10,170 bases of DNA from Sphingomonadaceae bacterium (GTDB lineage Bacteria > Pseudomonadota > Alphaproteobacteria > Sphingomonadales > Sphingomonadaceae), in contig JACVCM010000104.1 in assembly GCA_016742125.1 (NCBI GenBank), forward strand, positions 1-10,170. The letters are read 5' to 3'. The position numbers were made by a program, and so were the translations under genes. Below the pieces are notes generated by a model. It made no database searches, had not been told where the DNA came from, and worked only from the letters and a program-made list of their open reading frames with translations. Below are positions 7,230 to 10,170 of this stretch, piece by piece. Position 1 is the first letter of the stretch; every line of letters begins with the position of its first letter.

Positions 7230-8024
7230 TTAGGGAATCGGTTGATCGCGCAGCTTCATGAACAGGTGCATGTGCGCGCTAAAGCCGGCATCGGCGGTGA
7301 CGATTTGTCCCGTGATCAGCGCCGAGCGCGACGACGCGAGAAAGCCGACAATCTCTGCCAGCTCCGAAGCCGAACCGACAGCATTGCGAAGCAGATGCGG
7401 GTCGTAGGCGGCCTTCATCGGCTCGGGCCAAGCGCGCTCCGGCTCATCAGGCTGCACCGGCCCGGGGCAGATCGTGTTGCAGCGAACGCCCTTTTTGCCA
7501 TAGCGTGTGGCGATCGATCGGGTCAGCGAATTCACCGCCGATTTCATGGCGCTATAAGCTGCGCGTTCATGATCGCCGAGCAGGCTCTGGATCGACGAGA
7601 TGTTGACGACCGATCCTGTGCCCCCAGCAATCATATGCGGGATCGCCTCCCGGCAGGCGATGACGGCACCTCTGACGCTTACCGCATAAACCCGGTCCCA
7701 AACCGACAGCTCGGTATCGGTCACATTGCCGTCCAGAGGAATCTGGCTCAAATCCGCGGCATTGTTGACCAAAACCGCGATCAGCCCTGCCTGGGCCGCC
7801 GTCGCCACCATCTCGATCACCGATCGTTCATCGCTCATATCGGTGATGGTAGCGGTCGCGGCCGCGCCATGTTCCCGCAGTTGGGCAGCGAGCGCCATCG
7901 CACCCTCACCGTTAATGTCGGCGATCACGACATGATAGCCTTCCGTGGCAAGCCATTTGGAGGTCGCTGCGCCGATGCCCGATGCGCCCCCGGTGACAAT
8001 CGCGACTTGTCCCTGATCGGTCAC
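7230..8024 (-). CDS. Classical short-chain dehydrogenase/reductase (SDR)
   Basis: A 264-residue NAD(P)-dependent oxidoreductase. The GTG at 8024 is chosen because GGGAG lies 7 nt upstream, the Rossmann motif TGGASGIG then falls at its usual place (11-18), and a longer in-frame reading would overlap the acyl-CoA dehydrogenase by more than 200 bp with non-family sequence. Other motifs: Asp36 in 'VVIADIN' at the end of beta-2 (favours NAD over NADP), NNAA (87-90), active-site Ser144, and Tyr157/Lys161 (YSAMK). The fourth tetrad residue, normally Asn in a 'VNxxG' context, appears to be Ser116 ('AVSVRGA'). 'CPGPVQPD' follows beta-6, and the segment 'ALITGQIVTADAG' is standard. It lies 11 nt after the acyl-CoA dehydrogenase. 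Likely role: oxidation of a hydroxyl intermediate in the same pathway; substrate not known. Confidence 0.9.
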   Translation of the reverse strand: MTDQGQVAIVTGGASGIGAATSKWLATEGYHVVIADINGEGAMALAAQLREHGAAATATITDMSDERSVIEMVATAAQAGLIAVLVNNAADLSQIPLDGNVTDTELSVWDRVYAVSVRGAVIACREAIPHMIAGGTGSVVNISSIQSLLGDHERAAYSAMKSAVNSLTRSIATRYGKKGVRCNTICPGPVQPDEPERAWPEPMKAAYDPHLLRNAVGSASELAEIVGFLASSRSALITGQIVTADAGFSAHMHLFMKLRDQPIP

Positions 8025-8031
8025 AGTCTCT

Positions 8032-8038
8032 CTCCCTA
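8032..8038 (-). promoter_or_regulatory. Shine-Dalgarno fused to the acyl-CoA dehydrogenase stop codon
   Basis: TAGGGAG joins the acyl-CoA dehydrogenase TAG to the SDR ribosome site (GGGAG, 7 nt before GTG 8024). It decides the GTG start and predicts coupling. Confidence 0.7.
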
Positions 8039-9202
8039 TAAAGTCCGGCTGATAATCAGCTTCATGATTTCGCTCGTGCCACCATAAATGCGCGACACAC
8101 GGGCGTCGCGATACATGCGTGCGATCGGATATTCGTTGATATAGCCATAGCCACCGAACAGCTGCAGGCACTGATCGATAATCTTGCCTTGCAGTTCGCT
8201 CAGCTGCAATTTGGCTATCGCCGCGGTTGCGCCGTCTAGCGTCCTGTCCAGCAACCTGCCAACGCAATAATCGACAAACACCCGCGCGGCAGTAGCCTGG
8301 GTCTTCATCTCGGCAAGCACGAACGCCGTGTTCTGAAAATCGATGATCGCCTTACCAAACGCCATGCGCGTTTTCACATAGTCGATCGTTTCTGCAAGCG
8401 CGCGTTCGATCATCGCCATCGATTCAATAGCAACGACCATGCGTTCTTCGGCCAGATTGGTCATCATCTGGCGGAAACCAAGCCCCTCTTCGCCGCCTAG
8501 AAGGCAGTCGGCGGGAACGCGCACATCTTCGAAAAAGATCTCCGCCGTTCCTGCCGCAGGCAAGCCGATCTTGTCGAGCTTTCTTCCCTTGCGCACGCCG
8601 GAGACTTCACCGACCGGCACGAAAAACAGGCTGATTGCGCGATTGCCATCGTCCGACGGCGTCTTGCAGGCGACCATCAATATGTCGGCAAAGTGGCCAA
8701 GCGTTGTGAATATCTTCTGACCGTCGATGACATAATCGCCGCCATCGCGCCGCGCCGTGGTCCGGATCGCCTGGAGATCGGAACCGGTGCCGGGTTCGCT
8801 CATCGCAATGGCGCCCAGCCATTCGCCGCTTGCCAACTTGGGAATCCAGGCGCTTTTCTGCGCCTCGGTCGCAAGGCTGCAAACATAGGGGCCAAACACC
8901 ATGTTGACGACCGAGATCATCAATTCATGCCCGCCCGCCCGCGCCAGCCGGTCGGTAACGATGATGTCGTGCAGGATATTGCCGCCGCTGCCGCCATAGG
9001 CCTCTGGCGCACTGGCCATCAGCAGGCCCGCCTGCCCGGCCTTGCGCCATGTTTCGCGCGGGACTTCGCCGGCCTTCGCCCAATGTTCGATATGACCAAC
9101 GCATTCCTGGTCGATGAAACGGTCGACCGCTTCTTCGAACAGCAGCATTTCTTCGACCATATAGGCGGGTCTTGGCAGGCCCAGGGGGCTGGTGCGCAGC
9201 AT
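8036..9202 (-). CDS. Acyl-CoA dehydrogenase, LCAD/IVD-like
   Basis: A 388-residue FAD flavoenzyme that would introduce an alpha-beta double bond into an acyl-CoA, passing electrons to ETF. The ATG at 9202 is preferred: AAGGGG is 6 nt upstream, and a longer in-frame reading would overlap the Rieske gene with non-family sequence. Domains: the N-terminal helical domain ('LMASAPEAYGGSG', 61-73), the FAD-binding AMSEPGTGSD (133-142), the beta domain ('DGQKIFTTLGHFAD', 160-173), and the C-terminal helices with 'TRMAFGKAIIDFQ', 'LQLFGGYGY' (346-354) and 'RDARVSRIYGGTSEIMK' (365-381). The medium-chain-type catalytic Glu of YEGT is Gly here (YGGT). A Glu253-Arg254 in 'NLAEERM' matches the alternative catalytic position used by LCAD and isovaleryl-CoA dehydrogenase. 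Context suggests degradation of a side chain or opened ring. Confidence 0.93.
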   Translation of the reverse strand: MLRTSPLGLPRPAYMVEEMLLFEEAVDRFIDQECVGHIEHWAKAGEVPRETWRKAGQAGLLMASAPEAYGGSGGNILHDIIVTDRLARAGGHELMISVVNMVFGPYVCSLATEAQKSAWIPKLASGEWLGAIAMSEPGTGSDLQAIRTTARRDGGDYVIDGQKIFTTLGHFADILMVACKTPSDDGNRAISLFFVPVGEVSGVRKGRKLDKIGLPAAGTAEIFFEDVRVPADCLLGGEEGLGFRQMMTNLAEERMVVAIESMAMIERALAETIDYVKTRMAFGKAIIDFQNTAFVLAEMKTQATAARVFVDYCVGRLLDRTLDGATAAIAKLQLSELQGKIIDQCLQLFGGYGYINEYPIARMYRDARVSRIYGGTSEIMKLIISRTL

Positions 9203-9208
9203 CGTCTG

Positions 9209-9215
9209 CCCCTTA
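9209..9215 (-). promoter_or_regulatory. Shine-Dalgarno overlapping the Rieske oxygenase stop codon
   Basis: TAAGGGG carries the oxygenase TAA and the acyl-CoA dehydrogenase ribosome site, 6 nt before ATG 9202. It supports the short start of the dehydrogenase. Confidence 0.72.
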
Positions 9216-10170
9216 TTCAGCGGCCTCGGACGTATGGTTTTGCGCCCGGTTTTCGGCATAGACCGGGTTGGGATAGAATTGATCGAAATGCCGCCGCAAA
9301 AACGCGTAGCGGGTGCGCTCATCCTCGCCAGTGAAGATCGGTTTCACCCGGTAACGCATATTCTGCCAGATGTGAAAATCATGGCGGATCTGTACATGCT
9401 GGGCATCCATCATCTTCTTGGCGGTCCCAACCGGCACGTCGCCATCTTCGCCTTCACCCCTGGTGTGCGTGACCGTGCTGAAAAACACGCTCTCTTCGGC
9501 ATCGATCGGCGTCACAAATGTCAGGTGAACGCAGACGCGCCCTTCGATGTTGAAGCGGGCAACGCCGAGCGAAGTGCCCCAGCAGAAATTGTCAATCGTG
9601 CCCTCGACAGGTCCGTTGGGTGTCATCCAGGTGCGCGGCTTGCCTGCGCCGAACAGCATGTTCATGGTGTTGCGGATGAGCGCGCCTTCGATGATATAAT
9701 CGGTGAATTCGGCATCGACGCCAGAGCCGTGGACATAAGGGAAATGGTGCGGATCGGCGGAGTTTTCGAAAGGAAATTGCGGCTTGACCCGGTGCGGGCC
9801 ATCGACGGTCGCATCGATCGGATAATAGTTGCTTCGATCGCCCAGATAGGGGATGCCCGGCCATTCATAGTTGGGTGGCGCGCCTGCGCTGTCGAACCAA
9901 AGGATGACGATCCCGTCAATCTCGCGCGCATGTTTGACGTCGATGCGCTTATTGACCGTTTCACCCTTCATATATGGGATTTCGACATTCTTGCCCTCAG
10001 CATCCCAACGCCAGCCATGCCAGGGGCAAGCGATCGATTCGCCGCAAACCTTGCCGCCAAACTGGCCGACATGGCCAAGATGCGCTCCCATATGCGGACA
10101 ATAGGCGTCCATCACGCTAAGCTTGCCCGATTCCGAACGCCAGATCACCAGATCCTGCCCAAGCCATTTC
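9213..10170 (-). CDS. Rieske non-heme iron oxygenase, KshA-like (5' end outside window)
   Basis: The terminal oxygenase of a Rieske monooxygenase, which would hydroxylate its substrate with O2 and electrons from a separate reductase. The frame stays open through the right edge (KWLGQDLVIW... upstream of a GTG at 10148), so that GTG is not necessarily the start and some N-terminal residues are missing. Counting from the GTG codon: Rieske ligands CPH (17-19) and CPWH (41-44); the mononuclear iron motif ENSADPHHFPYVH (128-140), giving His135 and His140; and a third ligand probably Asp257 in 'HDFHIWQN'. The pattern with ENxADxxHFxxxH and DxxIWxN is that of 3-ketosteroid 9-alpha-hydroxylase KshA and the related DAF-36 cholesterol desaturase group rather than naphthalene-type dioxygenases. 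The Rieske loop is longer than usual. No ferredoxin or reductase gene is visible. A steroid- or terpenoid-like substrate is inference. Confidence 0.9.
   Translation of the reverse strand, partial: KWLGQDLVIWRSESGKLSVMDAYCPHMGAHLGHVGQFGGKVCGESIACPWHGWRWDAEGKNVEIPYMKGETVNKRIDVKHAREIDGIVILWFDSAGAPPNYEWPGIPYLGDRSNYYPIDATVDGPHRVKPQFPFENSADPHHFPYVHGSGVDAEFTDYIIEGALIRNTMNMLFGAGKPRTWMTPNGPVEGTIDNFCWGTSLGVARFNIEGRVCVHLTFVTPIDAEESVFFSTVTHTRGEGEDGDVPVGTAKKMMDAQHVQIRHDFHIWQNMRYRVKPIFTGEDERTRYAFLRRHFDQFYPNPVYAENRAQNHTSEAAE

Noticed and set aside
7197..8087. Long plus-strand open frame opposite the SDR gene
   Set aside because: Its translation is Arg/His-rich with no recognisable fold, and the minus strand carries a complete SDR with all motifs.
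8025..8267. N-terminal extension of the SDR to 8267
   Set aside because: It would overlap the acyl-CoA dehydrogenase C-terminus in another frame and adds non-family sequence; GTG 8024 has a good ribosome site.
9203..9322. N-terminal extension of the acyl-CoA dehydrogenase to 9322
   Set aside because: These 40 residues lie over the Rieske C-terminus and look like out-of-frame sequence; ATG 9202 has AAGGGG upstream.

Overview
The window looks like chromosomal DNA of an alphaproteobacterium, most likely a sphingomonad (Sphingopyxis/Novosphingobium/Sphingobium type). This is inferred from the moderately high GC, a TonB-dependent receptor of the sphingomonad kind inside a catabolic gene run, a DUF3617 protein, a NodT-type efflux lipoprotein, and KshA-like Rieske, acyl-CoA dehydrogenase and phosphotransferase genes side by side. 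No RNA gene, mobile element or CRISPR array was seen.

Left block (1-2380, minus strand): three tightly packed genes for exported proteins. In transcription order they are a periplasmic EF-hand protein with a Pro/Gly/Met-rich linker, a small Met-rich DUF3617 protein (the two genes overlap by 4 bp), and a NodT-family outer-membrane efflux lipoprotein that runs off the left edge. The first ~100 bases of the window no longer match the expected NodT C-terminus and look like poor sequence at a contig end.

Middle (2381-3544): a 138-bp divergent intergenic region, then the only convincing plus-strand gene, an extended short-chain dehydrogenase of the NAD-epimerase/3-beta-hydroxysteroid-dehydrogenase type. 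It converges on the right block with 22 bp between stop codons.

Right block (3567-10170, minus strand): five co-directional genes. In transcription order they are a Rieske non-heme iron oxygenase (5' end outside the window), an LCAD/IVD-type acyl-CoA dehydrogenase, a classical SDR, a TonB-dependent receptor and an APH/ecdysteroid-kinase-like phosphotransferase. Three of the four junctions are 10-12 nt long, and in each the Shine-Dalgarno starts at or just after the upstream stop codon, which suggests translational coupling. The fourth (SDR to receptor, 114 nt) holds a good sigma-70-like promoter and, 2 nt upstream of its -35 box, an inverted repeat that could be a regulator site.

Together the right block reads as uptake plus ring-hydroxylation plus beta-oxidation-like steps for a hydrophobic, probably polycyclic or steroid/terpenoid-like compound. 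The substrate itself cannot be read from the sequence. The window contains no clear novel defence or mobile system; the most unusual items are the EF-hand/DUF3617/efflux operon and the kinase paired with a TonB receptor in a Rieske/acyl-CoA dehydrogenase cluster.
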